Part shown: positions 26,579 through 39,278 of the stretch, in pieces
How positions within the stretch are numbered: position 1 is the stretch's first letter
Layout of the letters: each line of letters starts with the position of its first letter
NCBI GenBank assembly: GCA_041395385.1
Contig: JAWLAN010000014.1
Span: forward strand, 1-64,000
Length of the DNA: 64,000 nt
Direction: 5' to 3'
Source of the DNA: JAJVHZ01 sp041395385
GTDB taxonomy: Bacteria > Pseudomonadota > Gammaproteobacteria > JAJPIJ01
Translations under genes and position numbers: made by a program
Notes under the pieces: model-generated
Told to the model about the DNA's origin: nothing
Databases searched by the model: none
What the model saw: the letters and a program-made list of their open reading frames with translations, nothing else

Positions 26579-28892
26579 GACGCTCCTCGAGCAACCGCGA
26601 CTGCTGCTCGCTGAAGGCGCGGTGGCGCCGCTGCCACTCCGAGGGCTGCGACACCTTCGTCACTTGCACGGCCGTCACCTTGTACTCCGGACAATTGGTC
26701 GCCCAGTCCGAGTTGTCGGTGGTGATGACGTTTGCGCCCGATTCCGGGAAATGGAAAGTGGTGTAGACCACGCCTGGCTGGACGCGCTCGGTGATGGTCG
26801 CGCGCAATACTGTCTCGCCTGCGCGGCTCTGTATCCCGACCCAGTCGCCGTCGCGGACGCCGCGCACTTCCGCATCGTGGGGGTGTATCTCCAGGCGATC
26901 CTCGGAATGCCACAGCGAGTTCGGCGTGCGGCGGGTCTGGGCGCCGACGTTGTACTGCGACAGGATGCGACCGGTGGTGAGGATGAGCGGGAAACGGCTG
27001 TTGGTGCGCTCGTGGCTGGGCACGTACTCGGTGAGCATGAACCGGCCCTTGCCGCGAACGAACTCGCCCACGTGCATGATCGGCGTGCCCAGCGGATGGC
27101 CGTCATCGCACGGCCACTGAATGCTGCCGAGCTCGTCGAGCCTTGCGAAGCTCACGCCCTTGAAGGTGGGCGTCAGCGCCGCGATCTCGTCCATGATCTC
27201 CGAGGGGTGCGCATAGCTCATCGGATAGCCCAGCGCATTGGACAGCATCACCGTGACCTCCCAGTCCTCCTTGCCCGCGAGCGGCGGCATCACCTTGCGA
27301 ACCGGCGAGATGCGCCGCTCGGCGTTGGTGAACGTGCCGTCCTTCTCGAGGAACGACGACCCGGGCAGGAACACGTGCGCGAACATCGCCGTCTCGTTGA
27401 GGAAGAGATCCTGCACCACGACGCATTCCATCGCGGCGAGCGCGGAGTGGACGTGCTGCGTATCCGGGTCCGACTGGGCGATGTCCTCGCCCTGTATGTA
27501 GAGTCCCTTGAAGCTGCCGTCCAGCGCGGCTTCGAACATGTTGGGTATGCGCAGACCCGGCTCGCTCTCGAGCGTCGCTCCCCACGTCTTCTCGAACAGC
27601 GTGCGAACGGAGTCGTCGGAAACGTGCCGGTAGCCGGGAAACTCGTGCGGGAACGAGCCCATGTCGCACGAGCCCTGGACGTTGTTCTGGCCACGCAGCG
27701 GGTTCACGCCGACGCCATCGCGCCCGATGTTGCCGGTGCACATGGCCAGGTTGGCGATGCCGATCACCATCGTCGACCCCTGGCTGTGTTCGGTTACCCC
27801 GAGGCCGTAATAGATGGCGGCATTGCCGCCGGTTGCGTACAGCCGCGCCGCGCCGCGCACCAGCCCGGCGGGCACCCCGGTGATCGACTCCGTGGCCTCG
27901 GGCGAGTGACGCGCCTCGGCAACAAAGGCCTTCCATTTGCGGTAGGAGTCGATTTCGCAGCGCGCCTCGATGAAGTCCTCCCGGCAAAGGCCTTCGGTGA
28001 CGATCACGTGCGCCATCGCGGTGACCAGCGCCACGTTGGTGCCCGGTTTCAGCTTCAGGTGGTAGTCGGCGGCGACATGGGGGGCGTTGACCAGGCCCGT
28101 CGTGCGCGGATCGACGACGATGAGCCTCGCGCCCTCGCGCAGGCGTTGCTTCATGCGCGAGGCAAACACCGGGTGCCCGTCCGTGGGATTGGCCCCGATG
28201 ACCATGATGACGTCCGTCTTCATGACGGAATCGAAGGTCTGTGTCCCGGCGGACTCGCCGAGCGTCTGTTTCAGACCGTAGCCGGTCGGCGAATGGCAGA
28301 CACGGGCGCAGGTATCGACGTTGTTGTTGCCGAATCCTGCGCGCACCAGTTTCTGCACGAGATAGGTCTCCTCGTTGGTGCAGCGCGAGGAGGTGATACC
28401 GCCTATCGACCCGCGTCCAAAGGTTGCCTGTATGCGCTTGAACTCGGCGGCGGCGTGGTCGATCGCTTCCTGCCATGATACCTCCCGCCATGAATCGGTG
28501 ATCCGGGCACGAATCATCGGCGTGGTGATGCGATCCTTGTGAGTGGCGTAGCCGAAGGCGAAGCGGCCCTTGACGCAGGAGTGGCCGTGGTTGGCACGGC
28601 CGTCCTTGTTCGGCACCATGCGCACGATCTCGCTACCCTTCATCTCGGCCCTGAACGAGCACCCGACTCCGCAGTAGGCGCAGGTCGTGACGACGCTGTG
28701 GTCGGCCTGCCCCATCTCGATGAGCGACTTCTCGCTGAGGGTCGCGGTCGGGCAGGCCTGTACGCAGGCGCCGCAGGACACGCACTCGGACTCCATGAAC
28801 GCCTGGTTCTGACTGGGCGCGACCTGGACTCGAAGCCGCGGGCCTCTATGGTCAACGCGAACGTCCCCTGCACTCCTCGCAGGCGCGCACAC
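26562..28892 (-). CDS. fdsA: Formate dehydrogenase catalytic subunit, main part (separated from its N-terminus by frameshifts)
   Basis: This frame holds the second ferredoxin cluster (CVSCGACVQACPT), the proximal [4Fe-4S] motif CAYCGVGC, and the molybdopterin domain. The metal ligand is Cys, not selenocysteine (DTCARVCHSPTG). GANPTDGHPVFASRMKQRLREG and LTTGRILSQYNVGAQTRR also belong to the bis-MGD fold. It oxidises formate and hands electrons to FdsB. The frame is open to 28892, but the true protein starts at 29442: two single-base losses, near 28871-28878 and near 28821-28829, break it. Repairing both gives exactly 960 residues, the usual size. Operon order is fdsG-fdsB-fdsA-fdhD-fdsD. With tupBCA nearby the metal may be tungsten (inference). 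Confidence 0.9.
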   Translation of the reverse strand: MCAPARSAGDVRVDHRGPRLRVQVAPSQNQAFMESECVSCGACVQACPTATLSEKSLIEMGQADHSVVTTCAYCGVGCSFRAEMKGSEIVRMVPNKDGRANHGHSCVKGRFAFGYATHKDRITTPMIRARITDSWREVSWQEAIDHAAAEFKRIQATFGRGSIGGITSSRCTNEETYLVQKLVRAGFGNNNVDTCARVCHSPTGYGLKQTLGESAGTQTFDSVMKTDVIMVIGANPTDGHPVFASRMKQRLREGARLIVVDPRTTGLVNAPHVAADYHLKLKPGTNVALVTAMAHVIVTEGLCREDFIEARCEIDSYRKWKAFVAEARHSPEATESITGVPAGLVRGAARLYATGGNAAIYYGLGVTEHSQGSTMVIGIANLAMCTGNIGRDGVGVNPLRGQNNVQGSCDMGSFPHEFPGYRHVSDDSVRTLFEKTWGATLESEPGLRIPNMFEAALDGSFKGLYIQGEDIAQSDPDTQHVHSALAAMECVVVQDLFLNETAMFAHVFLPGSSFLEKDGTFTNAERRISPVRKVMPPLAGKEDWEVTVMLSNALGYPMSYAHPSEIMDEIAALTPTFKGVSFARLDELGSIQWPCDDGHPLGTPIMHVGEFVRGKGRFMLTEYVPSHERTNSRFPLILTTGRILSQYNVGAQTRRTPNSLWHSEDRLEIHPHDAEVRGVRDGDWVGIQSRAGETVLRATITERVQPGVVYTTFHFPESGANVITTDNSDWATNCPEYKVTAVQVTKVSQPSEWQRRHRAFSEQQSRLLEERHGLRS

Positions 28893-29442
28893 AGCGGGAA
28901 CACACGATGCACTTGCTGGGATCGAAGGTGAAGTACGGATTGCTCTCGTCCTTGCCCACGAAGCGCGGGTTCTCTCGCTCGCCGCTGCGCGAATGCACGT
29001 GATTGGCGCCGTCGTAACCGTATCGCACCTCGCGCAGACCGACTGCCCCGGCCATGTCCTGCAGCTCGCAATGACCGTTGGCCGGGCAGGTAAGGCAGTC
29101 CAGCGGGTGATCGGAGATGTACAGCTCCATGACGCCCCGCCGCAGCTCGCCGAGCTTGCCGTTTTGCGTCGTCACCTTCATGCCCTGCGCAACCGGCGTG
29201 GTACATGAGGCGGGATAGCCGCGCATGCCCTCGATCTGAACGAGGCAGAGGCGGCACGATCCGAACGGCTCAAGGGCATCGGTGGCACACAGCTTCGGGA
29301 CGCCGATACCGACCGTGGCGGCGGCCCGCATCACCGAGGTGCCTTCGGGTACGGTAACCTTGAAGCCGTCAATCTCGAGCGTGACCTGTTTGGCCGATTC
29401 GACCGCGGGTGTACCGAGGTCCTTGTCGCTGATCGATTGCAT
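28852..29442 (-). CDS. fdsA: Formate dehydrogenase catalytic subunit, N-terminal fragment
   Basis: N-terminal electron-transfer part of FdsA: a [2Fe-2S] ferredoxin domain (EIDGFKVTVPEGTSV, FGSCRLCLVQIEG, YPASCTTPV), the His/Cys3 cluster (HPLDCLTCPANGHCELQ), and the first [4Fe-4S] motif CIVCSRCVRACEE. The frame then goes out of register and stops (CRGRSR). The expected continuation VQGTFALTIEARGFESR is found one frame over, and VAPSQNQAFMESECVSCG in the third frame. So two base deletions within about 50 bp cut the protein in two. The ATG at 29442 is 33 bp after fdsB. If the lesions are real, formate dehydrogenase is inactive here; if they are sequencing errors, the operon is intact. Confidence 0.85.
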   Translation of the reverse strand: MQSISDKDLGTPAVESAKQVTLEIDGFKVTVPEGTSVMRAAATVGIGVPKLCATDALEPFGSCRLCLVQIEGMRGYPASCTTPVAQGMKVTTQNGKLGELRRGVMELYISDHPLDCLTCPANGHCELQDMAGAVGLREVRYGYDGANHVHSRSGERENPRFVGKDESNPYFTFDPSKCIVCSRCVRACEECRGRSR

Positions 29443-29475
29443 GGAGTTAACCCTCTTGATCGGGAGCGGGGAGGA

Positions 29476-31022
<1,547 letters not shown>

Positions 31023-31026
<4 letters not shown>

Positions 31027-31529
31027 TGCGCATCCTCCGAGATTCCGGACAGCAGCGCGTCGAGGCGGGCCGGCGTGACGCGTCCATGGAGATCGTCGTC
31101 GATCATCACGGCCGGCGAGCAGGCACAGTTGCCGAGGCAGTAGACCGGCTCCAGCGACAGCGCGCCATCCGGCGTCGTGTCGTGATACCCGATGCCGAGG
31201 CGTCGCCTTGCATGCTGCTCCAGCGCAGCGGAGCCCATGGACTGGCAGGCCTCGGAGCGGCAGATCCGCAGCGTATGCCGCCCCGGCGGTGTCGTGCGGA
31301 AATGGTGGTAGAAGGTGATGACGCCATGGACCTCGGCGCGCGACAGATTCAGTGCCTCGGCAATGATCGGCACGGCCGCGGGCGGCACGTAGCCGAGCGC
31401 GTCCTGCAGCGCATGCAGAACCGGCAGAAGGGCACCCGGCCGGGCGCGATGTGCCTCGAGGATCTGCCGCAGGCCAGCCGCGAGGTCCTCGCGTGTTGCC
31501 GGGCTCAGACTGGTTGGCGTGGTCGTCAT
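31023..31529 (-). CDS. fdsG: NAD-dependent formate dehydrogenase gamma subunit (NuoE-like)
   Basis: [2Fe-2S] thioredoxin-fold subunit. The cluster ligands are in ICRSEACQSMG and CLGNCACSPAVMIDDDLHGRVTP. PVLHALQDALGYVPPAAVPIIAEALNLSRAEVHGVITFYHHF is the NuoE-type N-terminal helix-hairpin. I start at the ATG at 31529; a TTG just upstream (31532) lies 10 bp after AAGGA and is an alternative. It is the first gene of the operon, with a predicted operator 22-44 bp upstream. Confidence 0.93.
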
Positions 31530-31553
31530 CAAGTGGACATATTCCTTCAGGTA

Positions 31554-31573
31554 TTATGCAAAAATACGCATAT
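31554..31573. promoter_or_regulatory. Predicted operator of the formate dehydrogenase operon (TTATGC-N8-GCATAT)
   Basis: TTATGC-AAAAATAC-GCATAT matches the tup palindrome in 11 of 12 arm positions with the same 8-bp spacer. On the fdsG strand it includes GCATAA, a possible -10 box, so an occupying protein would block transcription. It supports joint control of tungstate import and formate dehydrogenase (inference). Confidence 0.6.
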
Positions 31574-31799
31574 AGAGCCGTCTTTTCGGCGTCGGTGTAT
31601 GGAAAGTTAGCAGAGGGCGTGCAAATAAAAAATATGCATGAAGATGATGAATTTACGATCGGCGGAGTTCGGCGTGACATCCGCCCCGGGCAGCGCGCGC
31701 AGCCCTGACCACGGCTCGAATCGCCGCCAGTCTCGCCCTGGGGGAAACCGCCGGCCAACCGGCCGGCACGCCCGGGGCGGCCCCGGACCGGTTGCGCGC

Positions 31800-31805
31800 T
31801 ATAAT
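31800..31805 (+). promoter_or_regulatory. -10 box of hemB
   Basis: A perfect TATAAT lies 36 bp upstream of the hemB ATG. The -35 position is GC-rich and poor. Confidence 0.45.
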
Positions 31806-31840
31806 TCGCCACTGTTTCCCCCTTTCCCGCAGCGACCGCC

Positions 31841-32848
<1,008 letters not shown>

Positions 32849-32965
32849 AGGTTTGGATGCCTTTGGCGGGTCGCCGGCACTGAGGGGGTACGAGAAACTA
32901 CTGACAGGGCGGGCACTGGGGCCGGATGGCGACGCGCGCGGGGCCCCGCAGGGACCGGCCGCGTA

Positions 32966-34349
<1,384 letters not shown>

Positions 34350-34363
<14 letters not shown>

Positions 34364-35465
34364 GGTTGCCCACTGGTAGCCAGATGCTGAAGGTTGTCCT
34401 ACCTGGTCGACTCTCGAACGCAATCATGCCTCCCTGACGCTGGACCAGCGTCCGCGTGATGGAAAGTCCCAGGCCGGCTCCGTCGGGCCGCCCCGAGACC
34501 ATGGGATAGAAGATCTGGTCGGCGATCTCGGGCGGGATGCCCGGACCGTTGTCGGTGATGTCGATACGGGCGACAAGCCGATGGCGTCTGCCGCCGATGG
34601 TGAACTGCCGCTCCACGCGAGTGCGCAGGACGATGCCGCCGCCTTCCCGCACGGCATGGACGGCGTTGCGCACGACGTTGAGCACGGCCTGGATGAGCTG
34701 ATCGCGATCGGCAAACAGCTCCGGCACGCTGGGATCGTAGTCGCGCGCGATCGTGATGCCGGTGGCCTCGGCCTGCACCAGGCTGCGCACGTGCTCGAGG
34801 ACCTCGTGCAGATTGAGGATCTGCTTGTGCTGGGCGCGATCCGGCAGCAGGATGCGGTCGATGAGTTTTCGCAGCCGGTCGCACTCGCCGATGATGATGC
34901 GCGTGTACTCGCGTTGATCCTCGCTGGCAAGCTCGCGCTCCAGCAGCTGCGCCGCGCCGCGTATGCCGCCGAGCGGATTCTTGACCTCGTGCGCCATGCC
35001 GCGCAGGAGCGCGCTGGTCATGTTCTGCTGGGTCGTCAGGTTCTCCTCGCGCGCGATCTGGTGCAGTCGATCCACGTTGACGAGCTCGAGCACGACCCTG
35101 GCGCCGGATATCTCTTCGCCGGTGGGAGTGATGATGCAGTCCACCGTCAGCGGCTCGGCGTTCGGGCCGTGCAGCGTGACCTCGCGTTCCGCCAGGGGCT
35201 GCCCCATCCGCACGGCGCGGTTCAGGCCGTCGCTCAGCTGCAACGGCACCTCCGGCAGCAGGTGTTGCACCGCGACGCCGAGGGACTTTCGCGAGCTCAC
35301 CGACAGCAGGGCCTCGGCTGCCGAGTTCATGTAGATCACCCGCAGTTCCGCATCGAACAGCAATACACCGGTGGACAGCGAATCCAGGAGCGCACTGGCA
35401 TCTCGCACCGAAATCACCCGCGAATTCTCTTCATTGCACCATTGTAGTGCGCCCGGACGCGACAT
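34350..35465 (-). CDS. ntrB: Nitrogen regulation sensor kinase NR(II)
   Basis: Soluble histidine kinase/phosphatase of NtrC, controlled by PII. PAS domain (LSTGVLLFDAELRVIYMNSAAEALL), H-box MAHEVKNPLGGIRGAAQLLE, N-box NVVRNAVHAV, DNGPGIP and GAGLGLSI. 371 residues from the first ATG (35465). A GTG at 35417 (VISVRDASALLDS) is a credible alternative start, because a perfect NtrC site lies at 35436-35450, which would fall inside the coding region if the ATG were used. Confidence 0.95.
35436..35450. promoter_or_regulatory. NtrC binding site at ntrB
   Basis: GCACC-ATTGT-AGTGC is a full match to the NtrC consensus GCACY-N5-RGTGC. It lies at the start of ntrB, as in enteric glnA-glnL-glnG loci, where NtrC represses the internal glnL promoter. 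It may therefore mediate autoregulation. Confidence 0.75.
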
Positions 35466-35641
35466 GGTCGGCTTTCCGATCTCGGTTGTAAAAAATATAT
35501 CTTGAAAACAAACAATTAGAATCCAAGTCTGACACGCGTGGCGTCGTCCCTGGAGTTAATCAGCAATAATCAGACCACGGAACCGGGCAGACCGGAGGCA
35601 GCGCCTGCACCGCGAAAAGGCGGCGCCAGATGGGAGCGGGG

Positions 35642-36226
35642 CTAGGGGGTGGCGGCCGGCGGGCTCGGCGCAGGAGAAGGGGCCGGGCCGGGAGCGGGCG
35701 TTGGAGCGGGCTTCTTCTGAAGGACGGAGGTCCTTTGCAGCGTGAAGATCGAGGTGGTTGTCTGTACCGTGCTTCCGGCCCCGTCGATGACGGCGGCGGA
35801 GATGGCATGGGTGCCACGGTCGATGCCCGTGAAGCTGAACTGCGTGGCGGCCCCGCCCTGCGTCTGTCCGGCCAGCATTACCCGTACCGTGTGGCCCAGA
35901 TCCACCCGCAATGCCGGCGTCAGTGAGACGGTGACGGATACCGCGCCCGCGCCACTGTTGTCGCGGACGATGCCGTTGTCCGGCGGCTCGGTCACCGCGA
36001 ACTGCTCGTATCCGGCAAAGGTCTCGGCCGCCGGCGCCGCCGGGGGAGCCTCGACAACTGGCGTCGTTCCCAACTTGGGCACGCCGTGGATTTCTATTTT
36101 CTCCGCGCCGGGCGCGGGCTGGTCGGAGTAGTGGACGCCGTCCTTGTCGACCCACTTATACAGTTCCACGGCCCCGGCCGCGAAGGCCGAGAGCGTCAGC
36201 AGCACGGTAATGATCGAGTTGCGCAT
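35642..36226 (-). CDS. DUF4124 protein with Pro-rich tail
   Basis: Exported protein of 194 residues starting at the ATG of MRNSIITVLLTLSAFAAGA (36226). The signal peptide is followed by the DUF4124 core VELYKWVDKDGVHYSDQPAPGAEKIEI, a beta-rich middle (FSFTGIDRGTHAISAAVID) and a Pro/Ala tail (PAPTPAPGPAPSPAPSPPAATP). Function is unknown. In other gammaproteobacteria such a gene sits between glnA and ntrB, and it does here too. An ISL3-type element has inserted 54 bp upstream of its start and now separates it from glnA, so its promoter may be altered. Confidence 0.82.
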   Translation of the reverse strand: MRNSIITVLLTLSAFAAGAVELYKWVDKDGVHYSDQPAPGAEKIEIHGVPKLGTTPVVEAPPAAPAAETFAGYEQFAVTEPPDNGIVRDNSGAGAVSVTVSLTPALRVDLGHTVRVMLAGQTQGGAATQFSFTGIDRGTHAISAAVIDGAGSTVQTTTSIFTLQRTSVLQKKPAPTPAPGPAPSPAPSPPAATP

Positions 36227-36271
36227 TGAAGCAGAATAGCCAAGCCAGGGGGACCCAACAAGTTGGACCCA

Positions 36272-36279
36272 AAAGAAAA
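36272..36279. repeat. Left target-site duplication of the ISL3 element
   Basis: AAAGAAAA directly flanks the left inverted repeat and is repeated exactly at 37605-37612. Eight base pairs is the usual ISL3 duplication size. Confidence 0.85.
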
Positions 36280-37604
36280 GGTTCTTCTCCGATCTCCGGG
36301 GTGACGGGAGCGGGCGCACGGTCGTCGCTGCTAACTTGGTGTTACGAGGCATCAAGGTGGCAGGAGGGCGACCGTGGCCCAAGAGCATCGTATTTCCCGG
36401 CTCGGCGGCTGGGAAGGTTATGAGGTGGCCGAGGAGAGGATCGAGCGGCGCGGTGAGCGGTCCTGGTGCGTGATCCGGCTACAGCCGAGGCGCGGTATCG
36501 AGCGCTGCTGCAGCGGCTGTGGACAACCGGTCCGGGCCGTCCATGACAGCGAGCGGCGACGGATCCGCGACCTGCCGCTGTTCGAGCATGCGGTGGAGCT
36601 GGTGGTGCCGCGGCTGCGGGTGGCCTGCCCGGACTGCGGCCCGAAGCTGGAGCGATTGCCATGGCTGGACCCCTACGCCCGTGTCACTCGCCGGCTCGGC
36701 GAATCCGGTGGCGCGGTTGTGCCGGATCGCCTCGGTGTTGCGTTTGCCCGCTTCTTCGGGCTGGACTGGAAGACGGTCAAGGACCTCGACTGCGCCTACC
36801 TGCAGCGGACCCTGGGGCCGGTGGACCTGGAGAGGGCCTGGAGGTCATCGGCCTGGATGAATTCGCGCTGCACAAGGGTCACCGCTACGCCACGGTGATC
36901 GTCGAGCCTGTGCCGCAAGCGGAGTCCTGTGGGTGGGCCGCGGCCGGGGCCGTGAGGATGTCCGCCCGTTCTTCGCGCTGCTCGGGCCGCAACGCTGCCG
37001 GCGGCTGCGCGCGGCGATCATGGACATGAACACCAGCTACGAGCTCGAGGTTCGCCGCCACTGCCCCAACGCCGTCGTCGTCTTCGACCTGTTCCACGTC
37101 GTGGCTAAGTACGGCCGAGAGGTCATCGACCGGGTCCGGGTCGACCGCGCCAACGCACTACGCGGCGACCGGCGTCACCGCAAGCTCGTCAAGAGCGCCC
37201 GCTGGCTACTGCTGAAGAACCGCGACTCGTTGCGTTCCGGCGAGGACGTGCAGCTCGAGGAGCTGCTGGCGGCCAACCACGAGCTGTTCGTCGTCTACGT
37301 GCTGCGCGACGCCCTCAAGGATCTCTGGGGCTATCGCCACCCCGGCTACGCCGCCCGTGCCTGGCGCAGCTGGTATCGCAAGGCCTTGCGCAGCCGCATC
37401 GAACCGTTGCGCCGCTTCGCCCAACGCCTGCGACCCTACCTGCCCGGCATCCTCGCCCACTGCCGATACCCCCTCGGCACCAACCTCATCGAGGGCATCA
37501 ACAACAAAATCAAAGTCATCAAACGCATGGCCTATGGCTTCCGCGACGACGCCTACTTCTTCCTGAAAATCCGCGCCGCCTTCCCCGGAGTTGGGAGATG
37601 AACC
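36280..37604 (+). mobile_element. ISL3-family insertion sequence, 1325 bp
   Basis: The ends are imperfect inverted repeats: GGTTCTTCTCCGATCTCCGGGG at 36280-36301 pairs with 37583-37604 in 19 of 22 positions. Exact 8-bp duplications flank them. Inside is one transposase reading frame of ISL3 type on the plus strand. It landed in the T/A tract of the glnA terminator. The intact duplication suggests a fairly recent insertion, although the transposase frame is broken. Confidence 0.9.
36374..37601 (+). pseudogene. ISL3-family transposase with two frameshifts
   Basis: Three consecutive frames make one transposase of about 409 residues. The first (36374 to about 36835) has the zinc-binding part (CCSGCGQPVRAVHDSERRRIRDLPLFEH, CPDCGPK) and the HTH. 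The second, near 36842-36915, has GLEVIGLDEFALHKGHRYATVIVEP with the first catalytic Asp (DEF). The third, from about 36918, has VLWVGRGRGREDVRPFF, MDMNTSYELEVRRHCPNAVVVFDLFHVV with the second catalytic Asp (FDLFH), and NLIEGINNKIKVIKRMAYGFRD with the Glu. Each break fits loss of one base. The stop overlaps the right inverted repeat. As read it is inactive, unless the breaks are sequencing errors. Confidence 0.85.
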
Positions 37605-37612
37605 AAAGAAAA
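37605..37612. repeat. Right target-site duplication of the ISL3 element
   Basis: AAAGAAAA, identical to 36272-36279. It overlaps the A-tract of the glnA terminator. Confidence 0.85.
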
Positions 37613-37632
37613 GCCCCCGTTCGGGGGCTTTT
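37609..37632 (-). terminator. Rho-independent terminator of glnA
   Basis: On the glnA strand: AAAAG-CCCCC-GAAC-GGGGG-CTTTT, followed by CTTT. It lies 27 bp after the glnA stop. The symmetric A/T tracts mean it could also act on transcripts leaving the insertion sequence. Confidence 0.88.
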
Positions 37633-37658
37633 CGCGGCAATTTCGCCGACCGGGCGGA

Positions 37659-39071
37659 CTATCCCGAGTAGTACATCTCGAACTCCAGCGGGTGGGTGGT
37701 CATGCGGAAGCGCGTGACCTCCTCCATCTTCAGCTCGATGTACGCATCGATCATGTCATCGGAGAACACCCCGCCCTTGGTGAGGAAGGCGCGATCCTTG
37801 TCGAGCTCACCCAGTGCCTGGTCGAGCGAATGGCACACGGTCGGCACCTTCTTCGCCTCCTCCGGCGGCAGGTCGTAGAGGTTCTTGTCGATCGGGTCGC
37901 CGGGGTGGATCTTGTTCTGCACGCCGTCGAGCCCGGCCATCATCAGCGCCGCGAAGGACAGGTACGGATTGGCAAGCGGATCCGGGAAGCGCACCTCCAC
38001 GCGGCGGCCCTTGGGGTTGGATACGTAAGGGATACGGCAGGACGCCGAGCGGTTGCGGGCCGAGTAGGCCAGGTTGATCGGCGCCTCGAAGCCCGGGACC
38101 AGGCGCTTGTAGCTGTTCGTGCCCGGGTTGGTGATGGCGTTCAGGGCGCGTGCGTGCTTGATGACGCCGCCGATGTAGTACAGCGCGAACTCCGAGAGAC
38201 CCGCATAGCCGTCGCCCGCGAACAAGTTCTGACCGCCCTTCCAGATCGACTGGTGCACGTGCATGCCCGAGCCGTTGTCGCCGACGACGGGCTTGGGCAT
38301 GAAGGTCGCGGTCTTGCCGTAGGCATGCGCGCAGTTCCACACGGTGTATTTCAGGATCTGCAGCCAGTCGGCCCGCTGTACCAGCGGCGCGAACCGGGTC
38401 CCGATCTCGCACTGGCCAGGCGCGGCCACCTCGTGGTGGTGCACCTCCACCTCCACGCCCTGCTTTTCCAGCGCGATGCACATGGCGTTGCGCAGGTCGG
38501 CCAGGGAGTCCTGCGGCGCCACCGGGAAATAGCCACCCTTCACCGGCGCCCGGTGACCGATATTGCCCTCCTCGTACTCGATCCCGCTGGACCAGGGGGC
38601 CTCTTCGGACTTGATCTTCACGAAGCAGCCCGACATGTCGACGCTCCAGGTGACGCCGTCGAAGACGAAGAACTCCGGTTCCGGACCGAAGTAGGCGGTG
38701 TCGCCGATGCCGCTGGACTTCAGGTAGGCCTCGGCCCGCTTGGCGATGCTGCGCGGGTCGCGGTCATAGCCCTTGCCGTCGGCGGGATCGACGACGTCGC
38801 AGGTGATGTTCAGTACCGGCTCTTCGGTGAAGGGATCCAGGCGCGCCGTCGCCGGGTCGGGAATCAGCAGCATGTCGGAGGCCTGTATGCCCTTCCAACC
38901 TGCGATCGAGGACCCATCGAACGCGTGCCCGCTCTCGAACTTGTCGGCATCGAAGTGACTGCTGGGTACGGAGACGTGCTGCTCCTTGCCACGCGTGTCG
39001 GTGAAGCGGAGATCGACGAACTTGATCTCCTTGTCCTTGATCATTTTTAGGATCTGGTCGGGTGTAGACAT
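37659..39071 (-). CDS. glnA: Glutamine synthetase type I
   Basis: Makes glutamine from glutamate, ammonia and ATP. The 470 residues have the standard blocks: FVDLRFTDTRGKEQHVSVP, FDGSSIAGWKGIQASDMLLIPD, FFVFDGVTW, GYFPVAPQDSLADLRNAMC, VEVEVHHHEVAAPGQCEIG, GSGMHVHQSIW and NPGTNSYKRLVPGFEAP. The adenylylation-site Tyr is in NLYDLPPEEAKKVP. Upstream are a sigma-54 promoter and two NtrC sites. Confidence 0.98.
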   Translation of the reverse strand: MSTPDQILKMIKDKEIKFVDLRFTDTRGKEQHVSVPSSHFDADKFESGHAFDGSSIAGWKGIQASDMLLIPDPATARLDPFTEEPVLNITCDVVDPADGKGYDRDPRSIAKRAEAYLKSSGIGDTAYFGPEPEFFVFDGVTWSVDMSGCFVKIKSEEAPWSSGIEYEEGNIGHRAPVKGGYFPVAPQDSLADLRNAMCIALEKQGVEVEVHHHEVAAPGQCEIGTRFAPLVQRADWLQILKYTVWNCAHAYGKTATFMPKPVVGDNGSGMHVHQSIWKGGQNLFAGDGYAGLSEFALYYIGGVIKHARALNAITNPGTNSYKRLVPGFEAPINLAYSARNRSASCRIPYVSNPKGRRVEVRFPDPLANPYLSFAALMMAGLDGVQNKIHPGDPIDKNLYDLPPEEAKKVPTVCHSLDQALGELDKDRAFLTKGGVFSDDMIDAYIELKMEEVTRFRMTTHPLEFEMYYSG

Positions 39072-39180
39072 ACTCTCCTCCGGAAGGGATATCGGGGTTC
39101 AGTTCAGTTGTGATTGCTGCAGCGACTACTCGATCTAAAGGCGATGACGCCCGTTTACGAATCACGGTCTGCGCCCAGTC

Positions 39181-39196
39181 AGCAGGAAATATGCCA
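39181..39196 (-). promoter_or_regulatory. Sigma-54 promoter of glnA
   Basis: On the glnA strand TGGCATATTTCCTGCT has the invariant GG-N10-GC of the -24/-12 promoter, close to the consensus TGGCAC-N5-TTGC. It is 110 bp upstream of the start codon. Confidence 0.8.
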
Positions 39197-39247
39197 CCAG
39201 TTTCCACTGTAAAAACAAAGACTTTAAAACAGCCGCGACCGCGCTTC

Positions 39248-39262
39248 GCACCAAAATCGTGC
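39248..39262. promoter_or_regulatory. NtrC binding site 1 of glnA
   Basis: GCACC-AAAAT-CGTGC keeps the GCAC/GTGC arms with the right spacing. It lies about 60 bp upstream of the sigma-54 promoter, a normal enhancer position. Confidence 0.75.
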
Positions 39263-39278
39263 GGCCCTATGCCTATGC

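Larger units (their letters stand above)
31533..31840. other. Divergent spacer between fdsG and hemB
   Basis: 308 bp without a gene. It contains the predicted operator at 31554-31573 on the fdsG side and the hemB -10 box at 31800-31805. The part near fdsG (31530-31640) is AT-rich and the part near hemB is GC-rich. Nothing else is recognisable. Confidence 0.5.

Noticed and set aside
36249..36270. Short direct repeat GGACCCA and small palindrome CCAAC-AA-GTTGG next to the IS
   Set aside because: They lie outside the element's ends and are too short to interpret. The true ends are fixed by the 8-bp duplication.
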